This document shows, piece by piece, positions 41,925 to 50,612 of a stretch of DNA of 64,000 bases. The DNA is taken from the NCBI GenBank assembly GCA_902597095.1, contig CACJWK010000004.1, positions 62,001 through 126,000 on the forward strand. The letters are read 5' to 3'. Made by a program: the position numbers and the translations under genes. Position 1 is the stretch's first letter. Every line of letters starts with the position of its first letter. The notes beneath the pieces are model-generated. The model did not search any database, had not been told where the DNA came from, and was given only the letters and a program-made list of their open reading frames with translations. The DNA comes from an uncultured Pseudohongiella sp. Lineage in GTDB: Bacteria > Pseudomonadota > Gammaproteobacteria > Pseudomonadales > Pseudohongiellaceae.

Positions 41925-44234
41925 ATGAAAGTGCGTTATTCAAACCGACTGGCTGCTGCAATTGTGGTCGCTATCAACACTCCACAAATGTCAGTTGCGC
42001 AGTCCTCGTCGTCAGCCAATGGGCAACAAGCAATTGAGGAAATTATTGTGTCTGGTGCTTTCAGGACCGTGAAAGCAGAGACTCTTTTACCGATTTCGGT
42101 AATCTCCGGTGAGGAATACAGACAGAGAGTTACCAATTCGCTGGGCGACACACTCAAAAATGAAGTAGGTATAAACAGTGCGTCATATGGCACGGGCGTG
42201 GCCCAACCGATCATTCGAGGCCAGACAGGCAACCGTGTTGAAGTATTGCAGAACGGGATTGCGCTCACCGATGTTGCCAATCAGAGCCCGGACCACACAA
42301 ACTCCCTAGAGCCTCTGTTAGCCGATGGCTTAGAAATAGTTCGTGGTCCGTCTACCTTGCTATACGGAAGTGGCGCGATCGGAGGAGTGGTTAATGTTCT
42401 CGATAGTCGCATTCCCGAGCAGTTAGTCGATCAAACTAATTTTCAGTTAGAGCAGAACTACAACTCTGTGAACGAGGAAGACAAGACTGTATTTCGGCTG
42501 GACTCTTCGTTCGGTAATTTTGGAGTGCATTTAGATTACTTTTCTCGGGAAAATGAGAATGTCGAGATCGACGGTTTCGCAATCGATGAAGAGGCGGTAG
42601 AGGGTTTAGAGGCTCTCACCCATGCTTACATGGACGACGATGACCATGGCGACGACCATGATGATGATCACGACGACCATGATGACGACCACGACGACGA
42701 CCATGATGACGACCACGACGACGATCATGATGATCATGAGGAAATGGAGAATACCAACGGCTTTGTTGGGAATTCAAATGGTGAAGCTGAGGGCGGCGCA
42801 GCCGGATTTTCTTTTGTCGGTGACCAGGGCTTCTTTGGGTTTTCATACAGCACATACGAGAGCGACTATGGTCTGCCCCCTGGCACACACGGCCCGCATG
42901 GCGACGAGCATGGCGAAGAAGACGACGACCATGACGACGAGCATGACGACGACCATGACGATGACCACGACGACGATCATGATGCGCATGGCGGTCATGA
43001 AGAGGTGGAGTACGTCCGTTTGAAGCTGGATCAAGATCGCTATGATTTTAGGGGCGAGTACCGGTTCGTAAACTCGTGGGTGGAGAGCATCAGGGGGACT
43101 GTTGGTGTAACCGATTACCAACATGAAGAGGTAGAGTTTTTTGAAGATGGCGATTTCCATGTCGGAACGCTTTATTCCAACGAGGGATACAACTCTCGAT
43201 TTACCCTTAACAGAACGCCGACTGGAAATTGGTCGGGTGTGTATGGTGTACAAATACGGGATTCTGAATTCAGCGCGATCGGCGAAGAGGCCTTTATATC
43301 ACCTTCAGATATCAGGAATGTCGGTTGGTTTGGAGTGGAGCGCTATTCTGATGGTGACTTTACTGGTGAGTTGGGCTTCCGATTTGAATCGGCAGAGGTG
43401 GATCCTGGTCGATGTGGATACGATGATAGCGTTTATAGTTTGAGCGCTAGCGGCCTATACGGAGTAGGCGAGAATAGTAACTTCCTGGTGGGAGTTTCGA
43501 GATCTGAACGGGCGCCGTCAGTTGAGGAATTATTTGCAAACGTATCTTTAGACACGTGCAGTGCACCAGCTGACGATGAGATGCTAGTTTTGCACGCGGC
43601 CACTGGTTTTTACGAGATTGGCAATGCGAATCTCGAATCAGAGAAGTCGAACAATATCGAGATTGGTTGGCGCCATGATTCGGATTCACTCAGTGTTGAG
43701 GTCAACGGCTACTACAACAAGATTGACGACTACATCTTTCTCGACATTACCGGTGAGGAACATGAAGGGGCCGGCATCGCCCAGCATACTCAACAAGATG
43801 CAAAATTCCGAGGGCTCGAGGGTGAGCTGAACTACCGGTTTGGTATGAGTAATGGAGTAAACGGGGAGCTTTCCATATATGGAGACTTAGTGGACGCTGA
43901 GCTCAGTGTTGGAGGAAACTTGCCACGCATACCGGCCTCGAAGTTCGGGTCTTCATTAAGTCTAATCGGCGACAATTGGACTGGGCGAGTCCAAGTAACA
44001 CAAGTGAATGACCAGGACGACGTTAGTCGCCTTGAAATGAACACGGAAGGGTACACTCTTGTTACTGCCTACTTAGACTACGATTTCTCTGTGGGAGGTG
44101 ATTCTGCTCTAAAGGTCTTTTTGAGGGGCGATAACTTGTTGGATGACCGAATAAGGAATCATGCATCTTGGCTTAAGAATTATTCTCCTGAACCTGGTCG
44201 GGGGGTTACCCTTGGGTTAAGGTTCGAATATTAA
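41925..44234 (+). CDS. znuD: ZnuD-like zinc TonB-dependent receptor with His/Asp-rich loops
   Basis: 769 residues; GGGAG upstream of the ATG. Signal peptide, TonB box (AIEEIIVSG), and a plug with VGINSASYGTGVAQPIIRGQTGNRVEVLQNGIALTDVANQSPDHTNSLEPLLADGLEIVRGPSTLLYGSGAIGGVVNVLD, the ZnuD-type plug. Two extracellular insertions at about residues 236-273 and 325-360 consist mainly of Asp and His (DDDHDDDHDDDHDD), far longer than the His loops of neisserial ZnuD. Barrel end: RGVTLGLRFEY. The Zur box upstream and Zur gene downstream make zinc uptake the best supported role. Confidence 0.88.
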   Translation: MKVRYSNRLAAAIVVAINTPQMSVAQSSSSANGQQAIEEIIVSGAFRTVKAETLLPISVISGEEYRQRVTNSLGDTLKNEVGINSASYGTGVAQPIIRGQTGNRVEVLQNGIALTDVANQSPDHTNSLEPLLADGLEIVRGPSTLLYGSGAIGGVVNVLDSRIPEQLVDQTNFQLEQNYNSVNEEDKTVFRLDSSFGNFGVHLDYFSRENENVEIDGFAIDEEAVEGLEALTHAYMDDDDHGDDHDDDHDDHDDDHDDDHDDDHDDDHDDHEEMENTNGFVGNSNGEAEGGAAGFSFVGDQGFFGFSYSTYESDYGLPPGTHGPHGDEHGEEDDDHDDEHDDDHDDDHDDDHDAHGGHEEVEYVRLKLDQDRYDFRGEYRFVNSWVESIRGTVGVTDYQHEEVEFFEDGDFHVGTLYSNEGYNSRFTLNRTPTGNWSGVYGVQIRDSEFSAIGEEAFISPSDIRNVGWFGVERYSDGDFTGELGFRFESAEVDPGRCGYDDSVYSLSASGLYGVGENSNFLVGVSRSERAPSVEELFANVSLDTCSAPADDEMLVLHAATGFYEIGNANLESEKSNNIEIGWRHDSDSLSVEVNGYYNKIDDYIFLDITGEEHEGAGIAQHTQQDAKFRGLEGELNYRFGMSNGVNGELSIYGDLVDAELSVGGNLPRIPASKFGSSLSLIGDNWTGRVQVTQVNDQDDVSRLEMNTEGYTLVTAYLDYDFSVGGDSALKVFLRGDNLLDDRIRNHASWLKNYSPEPGRGVTLGLRFEY
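42632..42744 (+). repeat. Asp/His codon repeat 1 in receptor
   Basis: Tandem GAC/GAT-GAC-CAT units encode alternating DD and H over about 37 codons. It is low-complexity, with potential for copy-number change by slippage in multiples of three. Confidence 0.9.
42897..43005 (+). repeat. Asp/His codon repeat 2 in receptor
   Basis: A second block of the same unit type, about 36 codons, with more Glu and Gly at its edges. It is separated from the first by a 50-residue ordinary barrel segment. Confidence 0.9.
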
Positions 44235-44242
44235 TTGCAGTG

Positions 44243-44274
44243 CAAGCGAGCAGGGGCACTTTCCTGCTCGCTTG
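44243..44274 (+). terminator. Terminator-like hairpin after the ZnuD-like gene
   Basis: A 12-bp stem (CAAGCGAGCAGG / CCTGCTCGCTTG) with an 8-base loop, nine bases after the stop. The T-run is poor (GTAAGTTCTT), so termination may be partial or Rho-assisted. Confidence 0.65.
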
Positions 44275-45003
44275 TAAGTTCTTGACTTTACCTGTATCCC
44301 CTCATCTAGATTTAGCGCGATCGACAAAATACAAATCTCAGACCTTGGCTTTCTCTCTTAACTTATCTCCGCATCAGCGGAGAGCGATCTAAACCTAGCC
44401 GTAACAAAGTACAATTTTGTCTTCGTTTTCGTTCTGTTAAACGCTTCAGCTGCAAAGTTTCACCATATCAGTGCGGATTTTTCAAACCATGTCGTAAAAT
44501 GTCCGTTTTGCTTCCAACAGGATTAGGACGATGACTCGATACTCAAGCATTCGGAGATTGTGATATCCGCAGGGAAGGCATGTCGAAATAGGATGGGCGT
44601 TGCCGTAAACCCAAGTGCTCAACGCGGTCTTGTGAAATCAAGCCCCCCAATTACCTTTCCTAAAATCAGCACGACTAAGCATATTTTTCATACTCCTTGT
44701 TTAATTTCTGACTTAGCATAAGGGGTCAGAGTTGGGGGTAAGGTGTAGCAGTTTATACCGAAAGAAATGTATGGTTTAGTAGTTTATACTGACATGAGTT
44801 GATACAATATAACGTGTAATTTTTGAATACGCAGTCCAAAAGCCCCTTCGATCATATCTAACACTTGGAAGGGAAACGGTTACACTTAAGTAACAGGAAA
44901 TATTGTGAAATCTCATCGGAATAAGAAAGCAATCAACGCTTAACTATCAGCTTCTAACAAAGCAGAGAATGGAAGTAATTTTGGTTATCCTCCTTCAGCC
45001 AGA
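44275..45003. other. Long non-coding stretch with a degenerate Zur-like site
   Basis: About 730 bases with no supported gene. GATACAATATAAC at 44801-44813 matches 11 of 13 bases of the palindrome before zur (GTTATAATATAAC). GTTAC-N6-GTAAC is at 44879-44894. Both lie upstream of a decayed receptor gene and may be its old promoter elements. Confidence 0.4.
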
Positions 45004-45261
45004 GCGCTTTTGCGTTTGAGTAAGACCGTTTGTGGGCTCTGCATCCTCGTTCAACCGCTTGCTTTTGTTACGGCTCAAGCTCAGAGTGGTGCGAGCGACG
45101 AAATTGAATCGATTTTTGTGTTGGGTTAGCGCTGAGCCTATCAGGGTAATTTTGACGATCTCGAAACACCGCAAGCACAGCTTATGATTGATGAAGAAAC
45201 CTCGCGCAATGCCGGCGTGGTCGATCTGGTGCAAGCTCTAGATCTAAAGGATAGAGCATAG
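45004..45261 (+). pseudogene. N-terminal remnant of a TonB-dependent receptor
   Basis: The frame from 45004 encodes a signal-like segment (VCGLCILVQPLAFVTAQAQ), SDEIESIFVLG, then TAG and TGA (45127 and 45133), AYQGNFDDLETPQAQLMIDEETSRNAGVVDLVQALDL and a final stop. This is the opening of a siderophore-type receptor plug. The rest of the gene is missing before the zur promoter. Confidence 0.65.
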
Positions 45262-45455
45262 GTTGCAGTGGTCTTTGAGCCGCCTCGGTAATTTTGCACC
45301 ATTGATTCACTAGGTCATCTTCAGGGTCTGCTCTACCCCGAAAGCCGCCAAACCGTGGCGCTCGCTTTCCATACATTCCCGCACAAATGCAAGTGCTGCG
45401 ACAGTTGGTCGGACGTATAGATACGTTGCAAGAACTTTCGCCGTGCGCGATGATA

Positions 45456-45468
45456 GTTATAATATAAC
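45456..45468. promoter_or_regulatory. Zur box upstream of zur
   Basis: GTTATA-A-TATAAC, a perfect palindrome matching the core of the Zur consensus, 94 bases before the zur start. It implies autoregulation. Confidence 0.7.
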
Positions 45469-45561
45469 ACTTCAACTGTGTGCGAGCCCGTTGAGTGTCT
45501 ACCAGATCTTGTCAGCGGTATCCCGAGTGGGCTCGATGGAAGGTAAATCGACGAGAATATC

Positions 45562-46059
45562 ATGAGCAAAACGAGTCAACCTAAGCGGAAAACTGAGCGA
45601 AGTTTGAAGCACAATCACGGTGCGTGTATAGAGACAGCGTTGTCGCGCGCGGAGCAACGCTGCGCGGAAGAGGGGGAGCGGTTTACGGGCTTGCGCAGGC
45701 AGGTGCTTGAACTTGTTTGGGCAGAGCACAAGCCGGCGAAGGCGTATGATTTACTGAAAAAGCTATCGGATATACGCAGCGGAGTTGCGCCGACTACTGT
45801 TTATCGTACGCTTGACTTTTTGCAAGAGCGGGGCCTTGTTCACAAGATTGAATCCCTAAACGCCTACGTGGGGTGCAGTCAACCAAACGCAGAACACAGC
45901 GGTCACTTCCTTATCTGCGAAGCCTGCTCCGAAATCAAAGAAATAGAGAATTCGAAAATCAGCGCATGGCTGGAGAGTGCCGCGCAGGATGAGGAATTCA
46001 AAATCAAAACTGAAACTGTCGAGCTATCTGGCTTGTGTATCCGCTGCCAACCTTCATAA
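45562..46059 (+). CDS. zur: Zinc uptake regulator Zur (Fur family)
   Basis: 165 residues. Winged helix with FTGLRRQVLELVWAEHKPAKAYDLLKKLSD and VAPTTVYRTLDFLQERGLVHKIESLNAYVGC, closely following Zur rather than Fur. Structural zinc Cys pairs are C119/C122 (CEAC) and C159/C162 (CIRC); C105 and the HSGH His supply regulatory-site ligands. A basic 20-residue N-terminal extension contains HNHG. It is surrounded by Zur-type palindromes and zinc-related genes, so it is the probable regulator of the cluster. Confidence 0.9.
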   Translation: MSKTSQPKRKTERSLKHNHGACIETALSRAEQRCAEEGERFTGLRRQVLELVWAEHKPAKAYDLLKKLSDIRSGVAPTTVYRTLDFLQERGLVHKIESLNAYVGCSQPNAEHSGHFLICEACSEIKEIENSKISAWLESAAQDEEFKIKTETVELSGLCIRCQPS

Positions 46060-46254
46060 AAGGGTGACCTACCATTCAATAATCGAAGATTGTCCAACGA
46101 GTTCTTGCTAAACATTTCGAAAGCGAGTCAGTCTGATCCGCACAGGCTACGCCAGTTATTTACATCTCGCTATTCTTGTGAACAGGTGGGTGTTCCAGCA
46201 TTGCGATTCAATATGGATCCTCACTAAATAACACTATGAGCCTTGGGAGGAAAC

Positions 46255-47280
46255 ATGACTTTATTTAATCGCCTCATTGTGGTTTGTCTTTCTGCTTGCT
46301 TACTTTATGCGTGTGGTGGAGAGTCTACCGAAGTGTCAAGGGATGGTGCTGAAACAGGAAACAGCGGCAGTATCGAGCGTGTTGACCCGGCGTTTGACGC
46401 TCTAGTCCCTCAGGGAGCCAAGATTGAGAAACTCGCTGGGGGGTTCGTCTTTACCGAGGGACCCGTATGGGATCGGCGTAGCAATCGGCTTTACTTTAGC
46501 GATCTTCGCAGCAACGCGATTCACACTTGGAGTGATGAAGAAGGATTGGATACATTCCTCCAGCCGGTGTTTGAAGGACAAGCTGCGCATGAATCTGTTG
46601 GGTCGAATGGACTGACAATCGATCAGCAGGGTCGCTTACTATTGATGGAACATGGCAATCGCCTAGTTTCCCGTCTTGAAACCAACGGCAGTAGGACCAT
46701 TCTGGCTCACAGTTATGGTTTTAGCCGTCTCAATAGTCCAAATGATTCGGTATGGCATTCAAGTGGTTGGCTGTATTTTACCGATCCTTCTTATGGTCTG
46801 CCCGAGCAGGAATCAGATCCGCTACGAGAGCTTGATTTTAACGGTATTTATAAATTGCACCCTGAGACTGGCGAGCTTGAGCTTTTAGAGAGGAATCAAT
46901 CCCGCCCAAATGGCATAGCGCTTTCTTTGGATGAGCGTACTCTGTATGTGGCAAATTCCGATGGTAGCGATAAGGTCTGGTATGCCTACGATGTAAGTGA
47001 TTCAGGTGAACTTTCAAATCAGAGAGTTTTCTTTGATGCTAATGATCAGGATATCGCTGGAGCAGCAGACGGTATGAAGATAGATATTAATGATAATATC
47101 TTCGCCACCGGGCCTGGCGGTGTATGGGTGTTCGATAGTGAAGGGAACCACCTTGGAAACATAAATCCGCCAGAGCTGCCGGCCAATATAGCCTGGGGTG
47201 GTGACGGTTCGGATTTGTACATGACGGCCCGGACTGGCTTATATCGAATTAGCCTGATTACTAAAGGGGCCATACTTTAA
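46255..47280 (+). CDS. SMP-30/gluconolactonase-like lipoprotein
   Basis: 341 residues from the ATG at 46255, with GGGAGG upstream. A lipobox, LLYACGGES, puts a lipidated Cys near residue 20. Six-bladed SMP-30 propeller motifs: FVFTEGPVWDRRSNRLYFSDL, GSNGLTIDQQGRLLLMEHGNR, LNSPNDSVWHSSGWLYFTDPSYG, RPNGIALSLDERTLYVANSD and AADGMKIDINDNIFATGPGGVWVF. The Glu, Asn and Asp metal ligands of the family are present. It would hydrolyse a lactone in the periplasm; the family can use zinc or calcium. Why it sits next to zur is unclear. Confidence 0.82.
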   Translation: MTLFNRLIVVCLSACLLYACGGESTEVSRDGAETGNSGSIERVDPAFDALVPQGAKIEKLAGGFVFTEGPVWDRRSNRLYFSDLRSNAIHTWSDEEGLDTFLQPVFEGQAAHESVGSNGLTIDQQGRLLLMEHGNRLVSRLETNGSRTILAHSYGFSRLNSPNDSVWHSSGWLYFTDPSYGLPEQESDPLRELDFNGIYKLHPETGELELLERNQSRPNGIALSLDERTLYVANSDGSDKVWYAYDVSDSGELSNQRVFFDANDQDIAGAADGMKIDINDNIFATGPGGVWVFDSEGNHLGNINPPELPANIAWGGDGSDLYMTARTGLYRISLITKGAIL

Positions 47281-47329
47281 TAATACGATCATCAAAAGAG
47301 CATGCTGAAATTTAACATTTCGCTGTTGT

Positions 47330-47770
47330 ATGGGTAGAAAGATGGACGCTTCGGACAGATATTTTTTCAAGGAGCTGGAAAGTTCTGAACCGGGTGATCA
47401 GGTCCCATTCAAAGAATTAGTTGAACGGCTCACATTTAATGATGCGGGACTGATTCCAGTCATTGCTCAGGATGCTGAAACCGGAAGGGTGCTTATGCTC
47501 GCGTGGATGAATCGAGTCGCTCTGGAGCAAACAATCAGTACCCGTTTAATGACCTACTGGTCACGCAGTAGGCAAAAACTATGGCTCAAAGGAGAAACGA
47601 GCGGTCACTACCAATTAGTCCAGTCGATCAGCTTCGATTGTGATGGGGACGCTGTATTGTGTAAGGTCCGACAAAAGGGAAGTGCGTGTCATACTGGGCG
47701 CAAGGATTGCTTCTATCTCGATCTTGATATGGATGGAGAGGCAGTGACTATAACTTCCAAAAGAGCATAA
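47330..47770 (+). CDS. HisI-like phosphoribosyl-AMP cyclohydrolase paralogue
   Basis: 146 residues from 47330 (an ATG at 47342 is also possible). The catalytic block is intact: D103, D105 and D107 in [11 protein letters not shown] bind magnesium, and C104, C120 and C127 (ACHTGRKDC) are the zinc ligands. No HisE domain and no his genes are adjacent. Duplicated hisI genes are known members of Zur regulons, thought to back up the zinc enzyme under starvation, which fits this position. A GAAATTTAACATTTC half-palindrome lies about 25 bases upstream. Confidence 0.82.
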   Translation: MGRKMDASDRYFFKELESSEPGDQVPFKELVERLTFNDAGLIPVIAQDAETGRVLMLAWMNRVALEQTISTRLMTYWSRSRQKLWLKGETSGHYQLVQSISFDCDGDAVLCKVRQKGSACHTGRKDCFYLDLDMDGEAVTITSKRA

Positions 47771-47838
47771 GATGAAGAAGGCAAGATTGAGTCCAATTAA
47801 GGAGCGCAACCTTGCCTGCCTGTTCTGCGAACGCTCTA

Positions 47839-48036
47839 TCAGAATTGCATCTGGACACCCGCTTCAATGGTTCTGCCTAGTTGCGGTGCAAGATCCTTAG
47901 GCTGTGTCAGTCCTTCAGCGGGAAGAGGGTGGGCACGGACAACAACTTCTTCTATGACTTGATTGGTGGATGGTTGCGCTTGAAGGGCGCTACTAATGGC
48001 TGCAGTTAATACCGACAGCGTGAATGTACTTTTCAT
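47839..48036 (-). pseudogene. Internally deleted TonB receptor (N-terminus fused to C-terminus)
   Basis: A 65-residue frame that starts with a receptor signal peptide and TonB box (MKSTFTLSVLTAAISSALQAQPSTNQVIEEVVVRAHPLPAEG) and ends with the last strand of a barrel (LGRTIEAGVQMQF). The whole plug and barrel between are gone in one in-frame deletion. It is downstream of the small zinc-chaperone-like gene, so the original operon was chaperone-receptor. It is probably not functional as a receptor. Confidence 0.7.
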
Positions 48037-48120
48037 TTGGGACGCATGACTACGCATCTCAATCGCTCCTTTAAAAATCGAAATATAGGCGAGTATCAGA
48101 GATTGACTCGCAGAATTGGC

Positions 48121-48387
48121 TTACAAGGAGTGTCGCGGAGGGCCTCTGATTTGAGGGGCTCCAATTGTGGTGTTTTTGCGAGATTGGTGAGGGAGAGGGT
48201 TTGCATTAAACCAACTTGTTACTGCAACAGAACTACCAACGCTCGCAATATAATCTTCGTCATCACCATGGCTTTGACATAAGTAACAGCACTCATCTTC
48301 GCAATCCGGGTCAGCGAGATGTTCTGCGATCACGGCTTGTGCAAACACAAGTAAGACGCACAGACAGCCAATGCGGCAAAGGTGCAA
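48121..48387 (-). CDS. Small secreted zinc-chaperone-like protein
   Basis: 88 residues with a signal peptide (CVLLVFAQAVIAEH). The short mature part has a metal-binding cluster DPDCEDECCYLCQSHGDDED and a C-terminal RGPP motif. This resembles the short DUF2946-like proteins annotated as zinc chaperones of zinc uptake systems. It shares a Zur-box-containing intergenic region with the MerC/GTPase genes and is divergent from them. Periplasmic zinc binding is inferred. Confidence 0.6.
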   Translation of the reverse strand: MHLCRIGCLCVLLVFAQAVIAEHLADPDCEDECCYLCQSHGDDEDYIASVGSSVAVTSWFNANPLPHQSRKNTTIGAPQIRGPPRHSL

Positions 48388-48442
48388 CCATTGTGTTGCT
48401 ATGGCGTTAGCAGTGGACTTAGCTTAAAATATCCATGTCTGT

Positions 48443-48461
48443 AATGTTATATAGTAACATT
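48443..48461. promoter_or_regulatory. Zur box between zinc-chaperone-like and MerC-like genes
   Basis: AATGTTA-N5-TAACATT, with the same arms and spacing as at 41826-41844, in the divergent promoter region. Confidence 0.75.
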
Positions 48462-48557
48462 TTAAAATACAACCATAACTCACGCAGTGTTGCCAATCGA
48501 TGGGCGTTTGAGCGAAATTGGGCACATCCCGCTTCACTTGGTTTTGGGCAAAAGCGA

Positions 48558-48965
48558 ATGAAAAACTCACAACCAGCAATGGATAAAGCAGCGATAGGCC
48601 TTTCTATGGTGTGCCTTGCACATTGCTTGCTTTCTCTAATGCCATTACTGATCTTGCCATCGCTAGGTGCAGCATTCCTTGAGGATGAGAGGTTTCACTA
48701 CGGAATCCTATTTTTGGTCTTGCCTACAAGTCTGCTGGCGCTTGTAATGGGTTTCCGCAAGCATGGCCAGTATTCCGTTCCGATTATTGGAGTTAGTGGC
48801 CTTTGCGTACTATTGCTAGTCGCGCTACTTGGTGAGGAAGCCACAGGCGACATCGGTGAGATCGCGATAACCGTCGCGGGAAGCCTGATTGTTGCCTACG
48901 CTCACGCTCGCAATCTTGTGCTGGGTCACAGCGGAGATTTGAGGCCTATTGCTGGTTCAGATTGA
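48558..48965 (+). CDS. MerC-domain membrane protein
   Basis: 135 residues from the ATG at 48558. Starts further upstream would place the Zur box inside the gene. Four helices; the first contains the MerC signature pair in SMVCLAHCLLSLMPLLILPSLGA (Cys-x-x-x-Cys with His). No merA, merT, merP or merR is near. MerC-like proteins also occur in Zur-controlled operons with COG0523 GTPases, as here (the next gene starts three bases after the stop). Metal ion transport or binding at the inner membrane is inferred. Confidence 0.75.
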   Translation: MKNSQPAMDKAAIGLSMVCLAHCLLSLMPLLILPSLGAAFLEDERFHYGILFLVLPTSLLALVMGFRKHGQYSVPIIGVSGLCVLLLVALLGEEATGDIGEIAITVAGSLIVAYAHARNLVLGHSGDLRPIAGSD

Positions 48966-48968
48966 GTG

Positions 48969-50006
48969 ATGGCGAATACTAAAGGCAAGGACTCAGTCAC
49001 TCAGATTCCAACCAACATTATTACAGGTTTTCTTGGAGTCGGGAAAACCACGGCGATTCAAAAGTTGTTGTCTCAAAAACCAGTAGCGGAGCGGTGGGCT
49101 GTATTGGTTAACGAGTTTGGTGAAGTTGGCATTGATTCGAATTTATTCTCCAGCGCGAACGGACACAAGAGTGGCGTGACAATTCGTCAGGTTCCCGGTG
49201 GCTGTATGTGCTGTACTAATGGCTTGCCGATGCAGATGGCATTAAACCTTTTGCTTCAGGAGTCTAAACCACACCGCCTTTTGATCGAACCGACAGGGCT
49301 TGGCCACCCGAAGGAAGTGCTCACTATCCTGTCCGGTGAATACTATCGCGAAGTGCTGAACCTCCAAGCTACACTCTCCCTAGTGGATGCCAGAAAGATC
49401 AACGATCCTAGATATACGTCTAACGATACCTTTAATCAGCAAATTGAAATAGCTGAAGTTGTCATCGCAAATAAAGCTGATCTATATCATTCCGATGATT
49501 TTCCTCTACTTGTCGGGTATGTAGATGAAAACTTCGGCCTTGATCAAAAACAAATTTATCAGGTCAGACATGGCGCAGTAGAGCTGGAATGGCTTGCGCG
49601 ACCCGCGAGTGAAAAGAACCAAAATGCATATTGCAAAGTTGCAACAGTTAACAATTCGTCCGTTTTGCCACCGACTCTTGATACACCGAGAGAAGGGTTT
49701 GTAAGTGCAGATAATGCTGGAGAAGGCTTCTTTAGTCGCGGCTGGATATTCAACCCCGGCTGGCAATTCGATCCAGTGAAGCTTCTATCACTTTTTCAGG
49801 GGTTAGATGTTGAACGATTGAAAGGTGTGTTTATCACATCTGAGGGTTTTATTGGATTTAATAAAGTCGATGACGTGGTTACGCAGCTCCGGTTTAATTT
49901 TATGCCGGACAGCCGTGTCGAGGTCATTAGCAGGCGACCCGAAATAATTGCAGGTTTAGAAAAACTATTGCTCGATTGTCGGATTGGTAGCAAGGAGCCG
50001 AGCTAG
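48969..50006 (+). CDS. COG0523 (CobW/P47K-like) metal-chaperone GTPase
   Basis: 345 residues from the ATG at 48969. P-loop GFLGVGKTT, the metal-binding GGCMCC (about residues 77-82, the CxCC motif of the family), IEPTGLGHP, and NKAD for guanine. The C-terminal domain contains the CobW_C-like [15 protein letters not shown]. Zur-linked COG0523 proteins pass zinc to client enzymes during starvation. Cotranscribed with the MerC-like gene; its end overlaps convergent bamE by four bases. Confidence 0.9.
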   Translation: MANTKGKDSVTQIPTNIITGFLGVGKTTAIQKLLSQKPVAERWAVLVNEFGEVGIDSNLFSSANGHKSGVTIRQVPGGCMCCTNGLPMQMALNLLLQESKPHRLLIEPTGLGHPKEVLTILSGEYYREVLNLQATLSLVDARKINDPRYTSNDTFNQQIEIAEVVIANKADLYHSDDFPLLVGYVDENFGLDQKQIYQVRHGAVELEWLARPASEKNQNAYCKVATVNNSSVLPPTLDTPREGFVSADNAGEGFFSRGWIFNPGWQFDPVKLLSLFQGLDVERLKGVFITSEGFIGFNKVDDVVTQLRFNFMPDSRVEVISRRPEIIAGLEKLLLDCRIGSKEPS

Positions 50007-50419
50007 CTGTCACTTACTTCCCCGGTTGGAATCAATGAGTCCGTTGGTACAAAGTCACCGGTAAAGCTGACAAGTTCATCATCTATGAAGAAGACGGAAA
50101 TGCGTTCCTGCCCCCGGACGCCTCCTCCCGGCTGAAAGCTATAGATGTAATCCCAGCGATCCTGATGGTAAGGGTCACGGACCAGAGGGGTGCCCATCAC
50201 AAAAATCACCTGACGCTTAGTCATTCCCGGGCGGAGTTGATCGACCATTTCCTGAGTGATGATGTTGCCCTGTGCGATCCCGATTTTATAGACTCCAGGA
50301 AAATCCATGGAACCCACATTATTGCAGGCAACTAGCGAGGCCGCGCAAAGAAACAGCAGTGGTTTAAGAATCCAACATAACGAATGACGACTAGACTTGA
50401 GGTTTTTGGTGATGTTCAT
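50003..50419 (-). CDS. bamE: Outer-membrane assembly lipoprotein BamE
   Basis: 138 residues from the ATG at 50419. A lipobox SLVACNN is followed by the mature SmpA/OmlA fold: [59 protein letters not shown]. Part of the BAM complex. Divergent from fur, the usual arrangement in gammaproteobacteria, which confirms both calls. Confidence 0.93.
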   Translation of the reverse strand: MNITKNLKSSRHSLCWILKPLLFLCAASLVACNNVGSMDFPGVYKIGIAQGNIITQEMVDQLRPGMTKRQVIFVMGTPLVRDPYHQDRWDYIYSFQPGGGVRGQERISVFFIDDELVSFTGDFVPTDSLIPTGEVSDS

Positions 50420-50612
50420 CGGTTTGCAGGCGATCAGTTTGTGGAGCGCTGTGCTTTCCACCCCAGAGATGAGCGGGCATAATAACGTGATTGCGGACAG
50501 TGTCAAATTCACCGTTCTCTGGTTTGGAAAAAATACAGATTAAAATAAATCAAAAATAAAAACAGTCAGTTGCCACCAACGCTGACATCTATCATACAAA
50601 GCGGGGGTAAAA

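Noticed and set aside
42616-43005. Tandem repeats suggesting a CRISPR-like or minisatellite array
   Set aside because: They are Asp/His codons inside an otherwise intact receptor frame, with no unique spacers and no cas genes. The minus-strand frame at 42616-42888 is a shadow of the repeat.
45182-45475. 97-codon minus-strand ORF upstream of zur
   Set aside because: It runs through the Zur palindrome and is antisense to the receptor remnant; its composition is not protein-like.
47330-47770. Part of a histidine biosynthesis operon
   Set aside because: No other his gene is near and no HisE domain is fused; its place in a Zur-type cluster fits a paralogue better.
48558-48965. Mercury resistance operon
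   Set aside because: Only a MerC-like protein is present; merR, merT, merP and merA are absent, and the context (Zur box, COG0523 GTPase) points to zinc.
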